Shown here piece by piece: positions 44,204 through 58,487 of a DNA stretch of 64,000 nt (its first letter is position 1; the number at the start of each line of letters is the position of its first letter). Source of the stretch: Paenibacillus aceris. GTDB taxonomy: Bacteria > Bacillota > Bacilli > Paenibacillales > NBRC-103111. The notes under the pieces are model-generated. The model was not told where the DNA came from, made no database searches, and worked only from the letters and a program-made list of their open reading frames with translations. The stretch spans positions 1-64,000 of the forward strand of contig NZ_JAGGKV010000003.1 in assembly GCF_017874035.1 (NCBI RefSeq), read 5' to 3'. The translations under genes were made by a program, and so were the position numbers.

Positions 44204-44435
44204 TCCTTTTAATTAGGGCATGAATGTGATCGCATTCGAGACCCAGCATACAGGAGGCGCTCTTTTTGTTCAAACCTCAAATTATTTCATTACAGGAATG
44301 GCTCCTCTTTTCATAAAGCTCCCAGGATAAACAATCTGACAGCGGTAGAGTACCGATGCCAGATTGCAATTTAGGGGTGTCCCCTCTGAAATAGGGAGAC
44401 ATATCCCTGAATTCCATATTGCAAATCCAAGGGAT

Positions 44436-47400
44436 TTATTCCAAAATCTTCTGTGCTATGAAGGCTAGATCCGTAACATCGATTTTGTTGTCATGGTTCG
44501 AATCTAAATGCTGGATACTCGCCCAATCCGGACTTGCCGACGTTTTGCCGTAATTCGCAGCCACTATACCCAGATCACCGATCGATACTTTACCATCATG
44601 GTTTATATCTCCCGGAATGCCGGCTGGAATAGTCGTTACTTGTACGCCGATTGAGGAGTTTGCAGCCTTTGACTCATTGCCATGTTCGTCCCCGAGGATC
44701 GTATTCGTTACCGCGATTGTGGTCGTAAGAACCTCGGTAACCTGCTTCGACTTAAAATTAACCTTCAACAGCTGCACATTGCCGGTAACAGCATGCCCTG
44801 CACCTTGACTGGCAACAATCAGGCGAAGCTTGCCCGCTCCGTCATTCCCTGTCTGTACAATGCTCGTGTTCGAAAGAAGCGGCTCTGCCGAAGTAAACTC
44901 CATCACATTTGGATCGTAGGTCAGCGAAATGTCCTCTGCGTAAACCTGCTGCGTAATTCCATTCAAGCCATATGTCATTACGAGCGGCTGGCCGCCTTGA
45001 ACACTGCTACTTCCGGTCAATGCTGTAGTCGGAGCCCCAGGATCGGCCATTTTGACAACGATCGTTGCAGTCGCCTGCTTCCCTCCGTACGTTGCAGAAA
45101 TTACGGTTTCACCATGTGAAATACCGGTGATCATTCCATTTGCTATCGTTACGAATGAGGAATTTGCGATCTCGAATACGGATTGGGCCGTCACGTCTTG
45201 ATGGCTGCCGTCCGAATACTGAGCAGTAACTTTCACTGCTGCGGATTGGCCTTCCTTCACTTCGTAGCTGGATGCATCGAGTGTCACTGCTTTCAGCGCA
45301 GAGGCGTCATCTTTCTTATACACGTTCAACTCGGCTGCCGAAGCGTAGCCGCCGGCCCCTGCTGTTGCTTCAAGCTTCACATAACCGGCAAGGACAGGAG
45401 CAAAATTCACTTCTTTGACTGAATTGTTCTTCAGCCACATGCCGGTCGCAACCTTCGTAAACTGTACGCCATCTTGGCTTACATAAACGTTATAGGCTGT
45501 GATAGTACCGTTGCCGCCATCCGGACGGGGCATATACTCCAGCTTGCTGACGGTATGCGTACCGCCCAGATTTAAAACAATCGATTGCGGCAGCGGATCG
45601 ACGCCGAACCATTTGATGTGCCACCATGTATCCGGATTGCCGTCAAGCGCATTGCTCGGATCATCTCCGGGTTGGGAGCTTGTTGCTGTAGCCGTCATTT
45701 GGCTTTGCGGAATTTTCACCAAGCCATTTTGTGCCGTGACGGTGATATTCGCAGCCGCCTTAAAGCCGCCTTCCGCCGTTGTGACGGTAATCGTTGCCGA
45801 GCCTGCTCCTTTCGGAGTGACAACGCCTTTCTCATCGACCATCGCAACGCTCGGATCACTGCTGCTCCACGCAACCGATGTATTCGCTGCATTCAGAGGC
45901 GCAACCGTCGCTTCAAGAGCGATTGGAGCATCAAGCACATTCATGTGCAGTTCCGTTTGATTCAGCGTTATACCGGTTACAGGCGCCGTGCCGATGATAG
46001 GCAGGCCGATCAGCTTCACATCTGCGATGCTGGCTTTCATAGCGGCGTCAGGAAGACCTGTAATCGTAATCCGCACGTAGCGGCCTTGGCTGCCGAACGT
46101 ATCCTTCAGCACAGCGCCTGCTTCCGTATTGTTCATGCGGTCTAACACTTGAATCCAGTTACTGCTACCAGCCTCACGGACTTCCAGCTTATATTTATAC
46201 ACTTTGTCGCTCTGTCCAAACGAAATCTCAATGCCTTGAATCGAGTACATTTTACCCAGGTCTGCAGACCATACATGGCCCGGGTTTGTGTCAGCAGCCG
46301 ACCACATCGTAGCCGGATTGCCGTCGTTGGCCTGGCTTGCCGGGAAGGCAGCATCCTCACTGTCTGCAGTTGCCGGCTTACCTCGTACAATATCGCCAAG
46401 CGCTGGCGGAGCCACAGGCGCTTCATAGACGTCGATTTCGGCTGCGGATGCGTAGCCCCCTACTGCAGCCACCGCTTCCAGCTTGACATATCTGGCGTCA
46501 ACTGCTGTGAATTGGATGTATTTCTTCAGATTGTCCCGCACCCAATTCCCTGTGCTAATTTGCGTATAGTTCGTACCGTCTGTGCTGACGTACAGTTTGT
46601 AAGCCGTAATCGTTCCATTGCTCGCATTAAGCCTTGGTGCATAACGGAATTGGCTGATGCTCCGGACTTTGCCCAAATCCACGATAATCGATTGCGGCAG
46701 TTTATCGGAACCGTCCCATTTCGTATGCCAGAGGGTACCAAGATTGCCGTCGATCGCATTCGAGGGTTCATCACCAGGCTGGAAGCTAGCAGCCGTTGCG
46801 GTCAATTGATTTTTCGGAATCGGCAGCGGGATCGCTATGGAACCGTCACGATAGACATTCAATTCGGCTGCAGCCGCAAATCCGTTAACGCCGGCTGTCG
46901 CTTCCAATCTCACATACTGCGCTTCGGCAGTATCGAAAGTCACCGTTTTTTCCAGCTTATCCGCATTCCATGTGCCGGTGGCCACCTTCGTAAAATTCGT
47001 GCCGTCCGTGCTCACATAAATGTTGTAAGCGGTAACAATTCCGTCGGTCCCCATGTATTGTCTCGGCAAATATTTCAGTTTATTTACTGAAAATTTCGTA
47101 CCGAGATTTAATGTGACCGATTGAGGCAGCGGCGTGCTGCCATCCAGCTTCGTGCTCCAGATCGTTTCCGAGTTGCCATCCAACACATTCGCAGCAGGCG
47201 CAGTCGGATCGGCGCTCGTAGCCGATGCGACGATATCCTCCTGCACGATTTTCGTCGGATCATTATCAGGTTCGGGCAGCGAAATGACAGTGGCATCCGT
47301 AAGCGGAGTCGTATCTGCGACAAAACCGGATACTTTCAGTTCAAAACCTTGATTGGTCGGCAGATCCTGTGTTTTTACATAGACTATGCCGCCTTTGTCC

Positions 47401-49595
47401 GCGTTATCAAAGTACCAGCCGCTTGCGGCATTCGTCCATTCCGCTTTACTTGCCAATTCCGTATAGGCAGAGCCTCCGACTTCGACACTAGCCGGTTTCG
47501 TATGCATATGAATCTGGAATTGGTTCGTCCGAGCCGCCAGTTTGCCATTGTAATCACCGATGCTCGCCCCGACTTGAACTTTCAAATCGCCTGTTCCGGT
47601 TTCTGGCGCGATCGAAGTAATCACTGTCTTCGCGAATTTGCCGCTGCGATGCTCCCTCGATACACCGTCATCCTCATACATCGTGAAACTGGACGTTTTG
47701 TACGGATAGATGTCATAGGTAATCGGATTTGGCGGCACTTGGCCGTCATACAGAGACTCCGGATACATCGGAATGATCGCACCCGCTTTGACGAGCAGCG
47801 GCAAACGGTTCAGCGGCGCGCTGTATTCGTCAAGCATTTTGGACCCGTAATGTTCCATGCCTGTCCAGTAGTCGATCCATTTGCTCTTTGGCAAGTAAAT
47901 GCCGTTGCGGACCATAGCATCTTTGTAAACCGGTGCAACGAGGAACGACCCGCCGGACATGAATTGGTACTGGGTCAGCGTACTCTTCGTATTCGGATCG
48001 TTCGGGAATTCGTAAACCATCGCTCTCGCAGATGGCGCTCCCGATTCGTAGGCTTCGTTCAAATAGGTGTAGAAGTAAGGCGTCAAACGCTGTCTGAGCT
48101 TCAAAATATCTCGATTATAGCTTGTGTACGGATCTCCATAGCGCCATGGCTGCTTGTCGACAGACGCCCAACCGGACATGCTCATCAGGATCGGCGTGAA
48201 GGCTTTCCATTGCAAATCGCGCACATAGGTTTGGGGGCTACCGCCCCAAATCCCATCGATATCACCGGTCGCATAGGTCATCCCCGACAGCCCGGCACCG
48301 ATCACGGATGGAATGTGAAAACGGATATATTCCCAGTTGCCGGTTTGATCCCCGGACCAGACGACTGAATTACGCTGCGTGCCGGCCCATCCGAATACAG
48401 ACCAAACGAAGCCTCGGTCGTTCGAGTTGGCTTCAAGTCCTTGATGAGCCTGTCTCGTTGCATCCAGCGCAAAATCATATCCCGGTCCGACCCAAGCCAC
48501 ATCCAGCTTGTTCAGCCGAGTGCCTGCAACGCCCACTTCCGTTGCAATATTCGCAAGTCCGTTCTGCGTCCACAAGCCGGTGTAAAAGCCTAAATCATGA
48601 AGCTGCTTCACCGTGCTTGGCAGCTGGACATAACCGCAACCGTAGCCGTCGTTCGGCAGCAGCCAGCCACCCGGCATGTCGTTGGCGCGGTAGTCCTGCG
48701 CAACCTTCACCACATCCGGCGTCGTCAGCTTGCCCGGCGTATTTCTTCCGGTGTTGCTCGTATTGTAGCAATCCGAGTCCCCCATGCTCATGCCCCATCT
48801 CGGAATGAGCGAAGGCTTACCTGTTAAGTCCGTATATCCGTTCAGAATATCTTTGAACGTCTCGCCGTAAAAATAATACGCGTCAAAGCGGTTTTCATTG
48901 TGCGTTAACTGAGCAGGACTGCCGAAGTTGTAAGTTCCGTCCTGGAACGTGTTCCGCAGCACCCCGTAGCCTGCCGTACTCAAATAAAACGGAGAAGGAT
49001 TGGACACGGTCCCGCTACCCCAGTCACCGCGTACATCAGCAATTGTAATCGTCTTGTCGCGATGGGAAAAAAATCCATTCTGCATCCCGCCGCCGTAGTA
49101 GTACTCATCAGATCCTCTACCGAGCGTCTGGGTTGTCGACGCAGCGCTGTAATTCAGCGGAGACTGCTCTTCCCATACGACAGTCTGATTATCGCTTTTG
49201 TACATGGCGAATTTGAGCGGACTTTTGTAGGCACGCAGAACAAACTTGCTTGTCGCCATTTTGTAGTAGCCGCCCTCATCGGACCAATTGACTGCCACCG
49301 GACCAAAATCTTCCTTGATCACGATCGGCTCTTTAGGCGTAGATGATTCTCTGCCGGACAGCGTTTGGAAATTGCCGCCTACGCCAAGCCATATGCGAAC
49401 AATGTCGTCGCGATTAAAAATGACTTTCACCTGATCGGTGCCTGACGTAATCATGAAAGTTTTGGCGTCCGTCTTCTCAAATCCTGTTATGTCTCCTACC
49501 GTCGAAGCGTATGTCTTCGTCCCGCTGATGAACATGATGATGAATACGAACACTAGGCAGAAAGTAAAACCCAAAGCTTTTTTAAGCGTTTTCAA
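44436..49595 (-). CDS. Secreted GH31 enzyme (alpha-galactosidase/alpha-GalNAcase type) with CBMs, cohesin and dockerin
   Basis: The roughly 1719-residue exported enzyme has a signal peptide (ending about 31) and a GH31 catalytic region at about 40-760. The nucleophile candidate is D365 in KLDVAWVGPGYDFAL and the acid/base D416 in VVWSGDQTGNW. The first block resembles GH31 alpha-galactosidases and alpha-N-acetylgalactosaminidases more than alpha-glucosidases. Three F5/8C domains (about 780-915, 922-1058, 1065-1198), Big2 (1203-1288), a fourth F5/8C (1292-1426), a Big-like domain (1430-1515), a cohesin-like domain (1525-1655) and a dockerin (1658-1719, DINHDGKVSIGD and DSNHDNKIDVTD) follow. 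A TTG start at 49595 is preferred because AAGGAG lies 10 bases before it; a GTG at 49604 abuts that site. It follows the importer permeases by about 100 bp. Confidence 0.82.
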   Translation of the reverse strand: MKTLKKALGFTFCLVFVFIIMFISGTKTYASTVGDITGFEKTDAKTFMITSGTDQVKVIFNRDDIVRIWLGVGGNFQTLSGRESSTPKEPIVIKEDFGPVAVNWSDEGGYYKMATSKFVLRAYKSPLKFAMYKSDNQTVVWEEQSPLNYSAASTTQTLGRGSDEYYYGGGMQNGFFSHRDKTITIADVRGDWGSGTVSNPSPFYLSTAGYGVLRNTFQDGTYNFGSPAQLTHNENRFDAYYFYGETFKDILNGYTDLTGKPSLIPRWGMSMGDSDCYNTSNTGRNTPGKLTTPDVVKVAQDYRANDMPGGWLLPNDGYGCGYVQLPSTVKQLHDLGFYTGLWTQNGLANIATEVGVAGTRLNKLDVAWVGPGYDFALDATRQAHQGLEANSNDRGFVWSVFGWAGTQRNSVVWSGDQTGNWEYIRFHIPSVIGAGLSGMTYATGDIDGIWGGSPQTYVRDLQWKAFTPILMSMSGWASVDKQPWRYGDPYTSYNRDILKLRQRLTPYFYTYLNEAYESGAPSARAMVYEFPNDPNTKSTLTQYQFMSGGSFLVAPVYKDAMVRNGIYLPKSKWIDYWTGMEHYGSKMLDEYSAPLNRLPLLVKAGAIIPMYPESLYDGQVPPNPITYDIYPYKTSSFTMYEDDGVSREHRSGKFAKTVITSIAPETGTGDLKVQVGASIGDYNGKLAARTNQFQIHMHTKPASVEVGGSAYTELASKAEWTNAASGWYFDNADKGGIVYVKTQDLPTNQGFELKVSGFVADTTPLTDATVISLPEPDNDPTKIVQEDIVASATSADPTAPAANVLDGNSETIWSTKLDGSTPLPQSVTLNLGTKFSVNKLKYLPRQYMGTDGIVTAYNIYVSTDGTNFTKVATGTWNADKLEKTVTFDTAEAQYVRLEATAGVNGFAAAAELNVYRDGSIAIPLPIPKNQLTATAASFQPGDEPSNAIDGNLGTLWHTKWDGSDKLPQSIIVDLGKVRSISQFRYAPRLNASNGTITAYKLYVSTDGTNYTQISTGNWVRDNLKKYIQFTAVDARYVKLEAVAAVGGYASAAEIDVYEAPVAPPALGDIVRGKPATADSEDAAFPASQANDGNPATMWSAADTNPGHVWSADLGKMYSIQGIEISFGQSDKVYKYKLEVREAGSSNWIQVLDRMNNTEAGAVLKDTFGSQGRYVRITITGLPDAAMKASIADVKLIGLPIIGTAPVTGITLNQTELHMNVLDAPIALEATVAPLNAANTSVAWSSSDPSVAMVDEKGVVTPKGAGSATITVTTAEGGFKAAANITVTAQNGLVKIPQSQMTATATSSQPGDDPSNALDGNPDTWWHIKWFGVDPLPQSIVLNLGGTHTVSKLEYMPRPDGGNGTITAYNVYVSQDGVQFTKVATGMWLKNNSVKEVNFAPVLAGYVKLEATAGAGGYASAAELNVYKKDDASALKAVTLDASSYEVKEGQSAAVKVTAQYSDGSHQDVTAQSVFEIANSSFVTIANGMITGISHGETVISATYGGKQATATIVVKMADPGAPTTALTGSSSVQGGQPLVMTYGLNGITQQVYAEDISLTYDPNVMEFTSAEPLLSNTSIVQTGNDGAGKLRLIVASQGAGHAVTGNVQLLKVNFKSKQVTEVLTTTIAVTNTILGDEHGNESKAANSSIGVQVTTIPAGIPGDINHDGKVSIGDLGIVAANYGKTSASPDWASIQHLDSNHDNKIDVTDLAFIAQKILE

Positions 49596-49693
49596 TTCAG
49601 GCACTCTCCTTATTCTTCCTTAACCTCACTTGGCCAACCGACCGAGGCGCTCCCGGTGTCCTGCGACAATCCCCCCTTTCAAGGTATACCTAC

Positions 49694-50542
49694 CTAGCCT
49701 TTCAATGCACCGGCCGTAATGCCTCCGGTAATTTGCTTTTGAAACAGCGTATAAAACACAATCGTAGGTCCCATCGAAAGGATAAGAGCGGCAAAAAGCG
49801 GTCCCCACTCGGTCCTATACTGCATTTCACCCTGCATGACTGCAATTGCGACAGGTATTGTATATTTCGTTGGATCATTCATAAGAACGAGCGCGAACAC
49901 ATATTCATTCCAAATATTCAGCACGGTAATAATCGCTACCGACATTAAGCCCGGTTTGGCCAACGGCAGCATAATCCGGAAAAAGATGCCGTAATGCGAA
50001 GCGCCGTCCATTGCTGCGGCTTCTTCCAGTTCACCGGGCAGCGATTTGAAAAAACTGACCAATACGAAAACAGCAAAAGGTACGGCGGTTACCGTATAAA
50101 CTAAGATTAAGCCCAATAAATTGTTCGTTAAATGCAGATCGTTCAGCAAAAAGAATAAAGGGATGATGCCGAGAAAGGATGGAATCATCATGTAAGAAAG
50201 ATAGGAATAGTACAACAGGCCATTCCCTCTGAATGTAAAACGGGCGATCACGTAAGCCGTCGTGGCCGATAGAAGCACGCCCACTAAGGTGCTGATGATC
50301 GTCACGACCAAAGAATTCATAAAATTATGTGCGAAATTATATTTTTCCCACACAAACGTAAAATTGCTCCATAGCAGCGGAAGGCTCGGCAAAGCCCAAG
50401 GCTTTCCGAGGAAAAACTGCTTGTTGTCTTTCAGCGCGCTTAAGACTGTCCAAAGCAGTGGATAAAGGACGCAAATCGACCAAGCGATCAGACAGATTAT
50501 GAAAAAAGCACGGCTAATTGGATGGAGAACTCGTTGACTCAT
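49694..50542 (-). CDS. Sugar ABC transporter permease (MalG type, CUT1)
   Basis: The roughly 282-residue permease has six TM helices and the EAA loop KSLPGELEEAAAMDGASHYGIFFRIMLPL. It forms a pair with the permease encoded 13 bp upstream. The ATG at 50542 gives proper spacing from GAGGGG; the ATG two codons earlier is too close. No ATPase gene is nearby, so a shared MsmX-like ATPase is implied. It is followed by the GH31 gene on the same strand, linking uptake to extracellular hydrolysis. Confidence 0.92.
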   Translation of the reverse strand: MSQRVLHPISRAFFIICLIAWSICVLYPLLWTVLSALKDNKQFFLGKPWALPSLPLLWSNFTFVWEKYNFAHNFMNSLVVTIISTLVGVLLSATTAYVIARFTFRGNGLLYYSYLSYMMIPSFLGIIPLFFLLNDLHLTNNLLGLILVYTVTAVPFAVFVLVSFFKSLPGELEEAAAMDGASHYGIFFRIMLPLAKPGLMSVAIITVLNIWNEYVFALVLMNDPTKYTIPVAIAVMQGEMQYRTEWGPLFAALILSMGPTIVFYTLFQKQITGGITAGALKG

Positions 50543-50555
50543 ATGCATAGCCCCT

Positions 50556-51476
50556 CTACGTTATTTCAATGGTATCTCTCTTCATTAACCTCTGCAGCGC
50601 TGCTGTCGTTATGAAGGAAAGAACCAGAATGAGCACGCCAATCGCAGAACCATAGCTGAATTTGCCGAATTTGAATGCATTCAAATACAGATACGATCCC
50701 AAGACCTGCGTGGCATTGTCTACGCCGCCCTCGAAGGTCATGATCGTGACGATGACGAATGATCCGTTCAGCGTCGTCATGACAATCCAAAGCACGGAAG
50801 TCTTAACCTGCTCCCACGACAGCGGCAATGTAATTAGCCAAAATTGGCTCCACTGTGAAGCTCCATCGATGTCAGCGGACTCAAATAAGGATGAGGGGAT
50901 GCTGAGAATACCGGCAACAAGCAAAATGATGGTAAAGCCGATACCGGCCCAGATCGATGGCGGCAGCAGCGCAAAGATCGACCATTTATCGCCTAACCAG
51001 GCGAAATCAAAGGGCTTATCTGTAAATAAGGAGATTAAAGAGTTCAAGAATCCTAGGTTCGGATTATACACGTAGCGCCAGAGAACGCCTACGACAACAA
51101 CCGAAAGCACATTCGGAATAAAAAATATGATGCGATAAAATCCAGAACCTTTGATGTTGAACCGGGTAAGCGCTACTGCAAAAAACATCGACATGATCAT
51201 AAACCCGATCACTTTCCCGATCACGAGTATATAGTCGTTGCGGATGGACTTTAAGATCACAGCGTCATGCAGCATCTCTTTGAAATTACCGAGACCGATA
51301 AAATTATAGGTTTCTGAGCCGCCCGACCAATCAAACAAACTCAAATAGATGCCTTTAAACAACGGATAGACGGTAAAAACGAGATAAAGTAGCAATGTTG
51401 GAATAGTAAAGGAGAGAATGAACATATTCCGCTTCATCTTCGCATTGCCGTTTCTAACAGTCTTGCGCTCTTGCAT
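50556..51476 (-). CDS. Sugar ABC transporter permease (MalF/LacF type, CUT1)
   Basis: The roughly 306-residue permease has six TM helices and the EAA loop LSIPSSLFESADIDGASQWSQFWLITLPL. The start at 51476 follows TTGGAGG by 6 bases; an upstream in-frame TTG at 51488 is part of that site. It is co-directional with the binding-protein gene, from which it is separated by a strong hairpin. The expected cargo is an oligosaccharide released by the secreted galactosidases (inference from context). Confidence 0.92.
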   Translation of the reverse strand: MQERKTVRNGNAKMKRNMFILSFTIPTLLLYLVFTVYPLFKGIYLSLFDWSGGSETYNFIGLGNFKEMLHDAVILKSIRNDYILVIGKVIGFMIMSMFFAVALTRFNIKGSGFYRIIFFIPNVLSVVVVGVLWRYVYNPNLGFLNSLISLFTDKPFDFAWLGDKWSIFALLPPSIWAGIGFTIILLVAGILSIPSSLFESADIDGASQWSQFWLITLPLSWEQVKTSVLWIVMTTLNGSFVIVTIMTFEGGVDNATQVLGSYLYLNAFKFGKFSYGSAIGVLILVLSFITTAALQRLMKRDTIEIT

Positions 51477-51499
51477 ACTTGCCTCCAATCTAAATTTCC

Positions 51500-51542
51500 G
51501 AATGATACAAAGGGAATCCGAAGTACTCCCTTCGTATCATTC
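51500..51542 (-). terminator. Intercistronic hairpin between binding protein and permeases
   Basis: GAATGATACAAAGGGA pairs with TCCCTTCGTATCATTC (one mismatch) around an 11-base loop, 17 bases after the binding-protein stop. There is no T run on the minus strand, so it more likely stabilises the binding-protein mRNA or gives partial termination. Confidence 0.65.
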
Positions 51543-51559
51543 AAAACCTAATGAGAGTC

Positions 51560-52945
51560 TTATTTCTTTTCTTTGGCACGGATTTTCTCCGTCGCTTCTT
51601 CCATGCGGTCCGCCCACTGCTGTGGCGTAATTTCACCTTTGGTTAACGCAACGGTCGCGTTGTTTCTAGCTGTTACGAGTTCCTCCGGAATGACGATCTC
51701 AGGCGCAACGACCGTATTCGGGGAATTGTAGAATTTGGCGGCCTCTTTCGTAAGCGCAGGAGCATTCGTGCCTTCCAGATCTGCTTTAATGTTAGAAGGG
51801 GCTTTGGATAGTTCCGCCCATGCTTTACTTTGCTTTTCCGTGAAAATATATTGAATGAATGCTTTAGCCGCTTCCGGATTTTTCGCTTTTTTCGCTATGG
51901 CAACTGTTGCCGTGTATGGATTCGCGACGAACTTGCCGCCCTTGTCTTGGCCGATAGACGGTAAGAAACCGAATTCAAAGCCTGCCGGTACATCCTTCGC
52001 CATCTCGCTCTCAACCCAAATGCCTGTCGGGATGAACGCCGCTTTGTGCTGCAGCCATTGGGATTGGGAATCCGTATGATTCAGCGCCGGAGAACCTTTG
52101 TCGATGAAGCCCTTATCTCGCATTTCCACAATTTTATTAAGCGATTTCATAACCGGCTCGCTTTTCCAAATGCCTTTTTCAAGCGAATTGATACGCTTAA
52201 AGATCGAGGTATCGTAGTTGTTCATTGCGATAATCGTCGGGTCGAGCAAGCCGCCGTTGATGTAGTAAGGATAGACACCTGTATGGATGTAAGGACTCAT
52301 GTTGCCCTCAGCTTTAATTTTGTCGCCTAACGCAAGGAAGTCTTGGAAATCCGCTGGTGCTTGCCAACCTTTACTCTTGAACATCGCCTTATCATAGAAC
52401 GTCCCCCAAGATCCGAATACCAATGGAATCGCATAGGATTTGCCCGGCTTGTATTCTTCAGGCTGAGCGATCAGGAGATCCGTAATTTTTTTACCGTCAA
52501 CGTTCTTTGCATCCTTCATCCAGTCTGTAATGTCCATAAGCTGATCGTCGTTCACCATTTGCCTTGTGTTGGATCCGGCTCCGTCAATGTATACAAAATC
52601 GGGCGGATTCCCTTGCAGCCAGCGAGGTTTCATTTGATCGTTGATTTTGGGTCCTGCCGACTCTTTGATCTTGAGGTCTGGATTCTGCTTTTGGAAATCG
52701 GCTATGACTTGCTTCCACCAAGCATCGCCGTAACCACCGACGAAATATTGGATTTCAAAGTCCCCGGTAAGCTTAGAGCCCTGAGGCTGACTGCTGGCAG
52801 CCGATACTGCGCTTTCAGTCGATTTAGCGCTTTCGAGGGGCTTCTCCGTCACATTGGATGAGTTCGTGCTGCTTCCGCAGCCGGTTGATAGTAGGACTGT
52901 TGACAAAATCATGCTCCATGCCACTGCTTTTTTGGAATTTCTCAT
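51560..52945 (-). CDS. Extracellular sugar-binding lipoprotein (CUT1)
   Basis: The 461-residue binding protein has lipobox STGC (C23), a Ser-rich linker and a type 1 fold beginning GDFEIQYFVGGYGDAWWKQVIADF. It is the capture component for the two permeases that follow. GGAGGTCATCGTAA precedes the ATG. Its leader and first codons are nearly copied at the scar at 39182-39315. The 266-bp gap upstream holds the GH2 terminator and an AT-rich promoter region with a TATGAT -10. Confidence 0.92.
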   Translation of the reverse strand: MRNSKKAVAWSMILSTVLLSTGCGSSTNSSNVTEKPLESAKSTESAVSAASSQPQGSKLTGDFEIQYFVGGYGDAWWKQVIADFQKQNPDLKIKESAGPKINDQMKPRWLQGNPPDFVYIDGAGSNTRQMVNDDQLMDITDWMKDAKNVDGKKITDLLIAQPEEYKPGKSYAIPLVFGSWGTFYDKAMFKSKGWQAPADFQDFLALGDKIKAEGNMSPYIHTGVYPYYINGGLLDPTIIAMNNYDTSIFKRINSLEKGIWKSEPVMKSLNKIVEMRDKGFIDKGSPALNHTDSQSQWLQHKAAFIPTGIWVESEMAKDVPAGFEFGFLPSIGQDKGGKFVANPYTATVAIAKKAKNPEAAKAFIQYIFTEKQSKAWAELSKAPSNIKADLEGTNAPALTKEAAKFYNSPNTVVAPEIVIPEELVTARNNATVALTKGEITPQQWADRMEEATEKIRAKEKK

Positions 52946-53101
52946 TTACGATGACCTCCTTAAAGTTTTACATCCTTATCATATTGATTTATCCAGCGTA
53001 CAACCATTGAATTTAGTCCTGTAATTTATTGAAAAAGTATTATCTTTGGGGCACAAGTTGTAAGGGAGTATTCATGCAATCTGCTAAACGCAAAAAAGGA
53101 A

Positions 53102-53138
53102 GGGCTTCCCTCCGCCATTTCCATGGCGGCGGAAAGCC
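53102..53138 (-). terminator. Terminator after the GH2 gene
   Basis: On the minus strand GGGCTTTCCGCCGCCATGG folds on CCATTTCC and GGCGGAGGGAAGCCC, followed by TTCCTTTTTT. It lies about 70 bases after the GH2 stop and shares its core with the hairpins at 39316 and 58446. Confidence 0.8.
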
Positions 53139-53211
53139 CCTCCTCTTTCATTGATTTTTGCTTGGCACAATCGCACCAAGCACTTTGCATTGCCATTCAT
53201 TCCTGAATGAT

Positions 53212-58194
<4,983 letters not shown>

Positions 58195-58276
58195 CTAGTT
58201 CATGATTCCCAGAACGCTTGGCATACTTGTTAAAGCGACTAAATCTTTCATCCTCCTTTACTAGGAATACAGCCCA

Positions 58277-58293
58277 TTTGAAACGCTTTCAAA
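58277..58293. promoter_or_regulatory. cre/LacI-like palindrome upstream of GH2
   Basis: TTTGAAACGCTTTCAAA is a perfect palindrome of two 7-base arms around CGC. The minus strand contains TGAAAGCG, the left half of a cre site, but the right half is shifted by one base. It lies just downstream of the probable -10 TATTAT (near 58302), a position suited to repression by CcpA or another LacI-family protein. Confidence 0.45.
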
Positions 58294-58324
58294 ACGATAA
58301 TAATAGGATTTCGGCCTTTAAACC

Positions 58325-58425
58325 ATGATATATTCTATGAATTACATGATATATTCTACTAATCAATGATACATTCTACTAATACATGAGATATTTTAAG
58401 GAATATATGAGGATTTCTAAGATTT
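58325..58425. repeat. Five phased direct repeats upstream of GH2
   Basis: Plus-strand copies of ATGATATATTCTACTAAT-like sequence start at 58325, 58346, 58366, 58386 and 58407, at spacings of 21, 20, 20 and 21 bases. The first three agree best; the last two decay to ATGAGATATTTTAAG and ATGAGGATTTC. They sit directly upstream of a weak -35/TATTAT promoter of the GH2 gene. Periodicity of two helical turns suggests binding of a multimeric or AraC-type regulator along one DNA face. I see no other feature in 58153-58487 apart from the palindrome at 58277 and the hairpin at 58446. Confidence 0.7.
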
Positions 58426-58445
58426 TCCCCCGCAGTTATATTTCA

Positions 58446-58479
58446 CACCCTCCACCATTTCCGTGATAGCGGATGGCCC
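58446..58479 (-). terminator. Hairpin after the binding-protein gene at 58488
   Basis: GGGCCATCCGCTATCACGG with CCATTTCC-like inner pairing and GGAGGGTG form a degenerate version of the hairpin family at 39316 and 53102. No T run follows, so termination strength is doubtful. Confidence 0.45.
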
Positions 58480-58487
58480 TTCCTCAA

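Noticed and set aside
47121..48368. 415-codon plus-strand reading frame opposite the GH31 gene (and a 313-codon one at 46149-47090)
   Set aside because: Arg/Ile-rich composition, no domain, no ribosome site; both are antisense shadows of the well-supported GH31 coding sequence.
58195..58251. 18-codon frame after AAAGGAGG upstream of the GH2 gene, possible leader peptide
   Set aside because: The ribosome site directly abuts the ATG, so spacing is wrong, and no regulatory hairpin is associated; kept only as a remote possibility.
58325..58425. CRISPR or replication-origin iterons
   Set aside because: No spacers, and no replication initiator gene in the window; position before a promoter fits regulation better.
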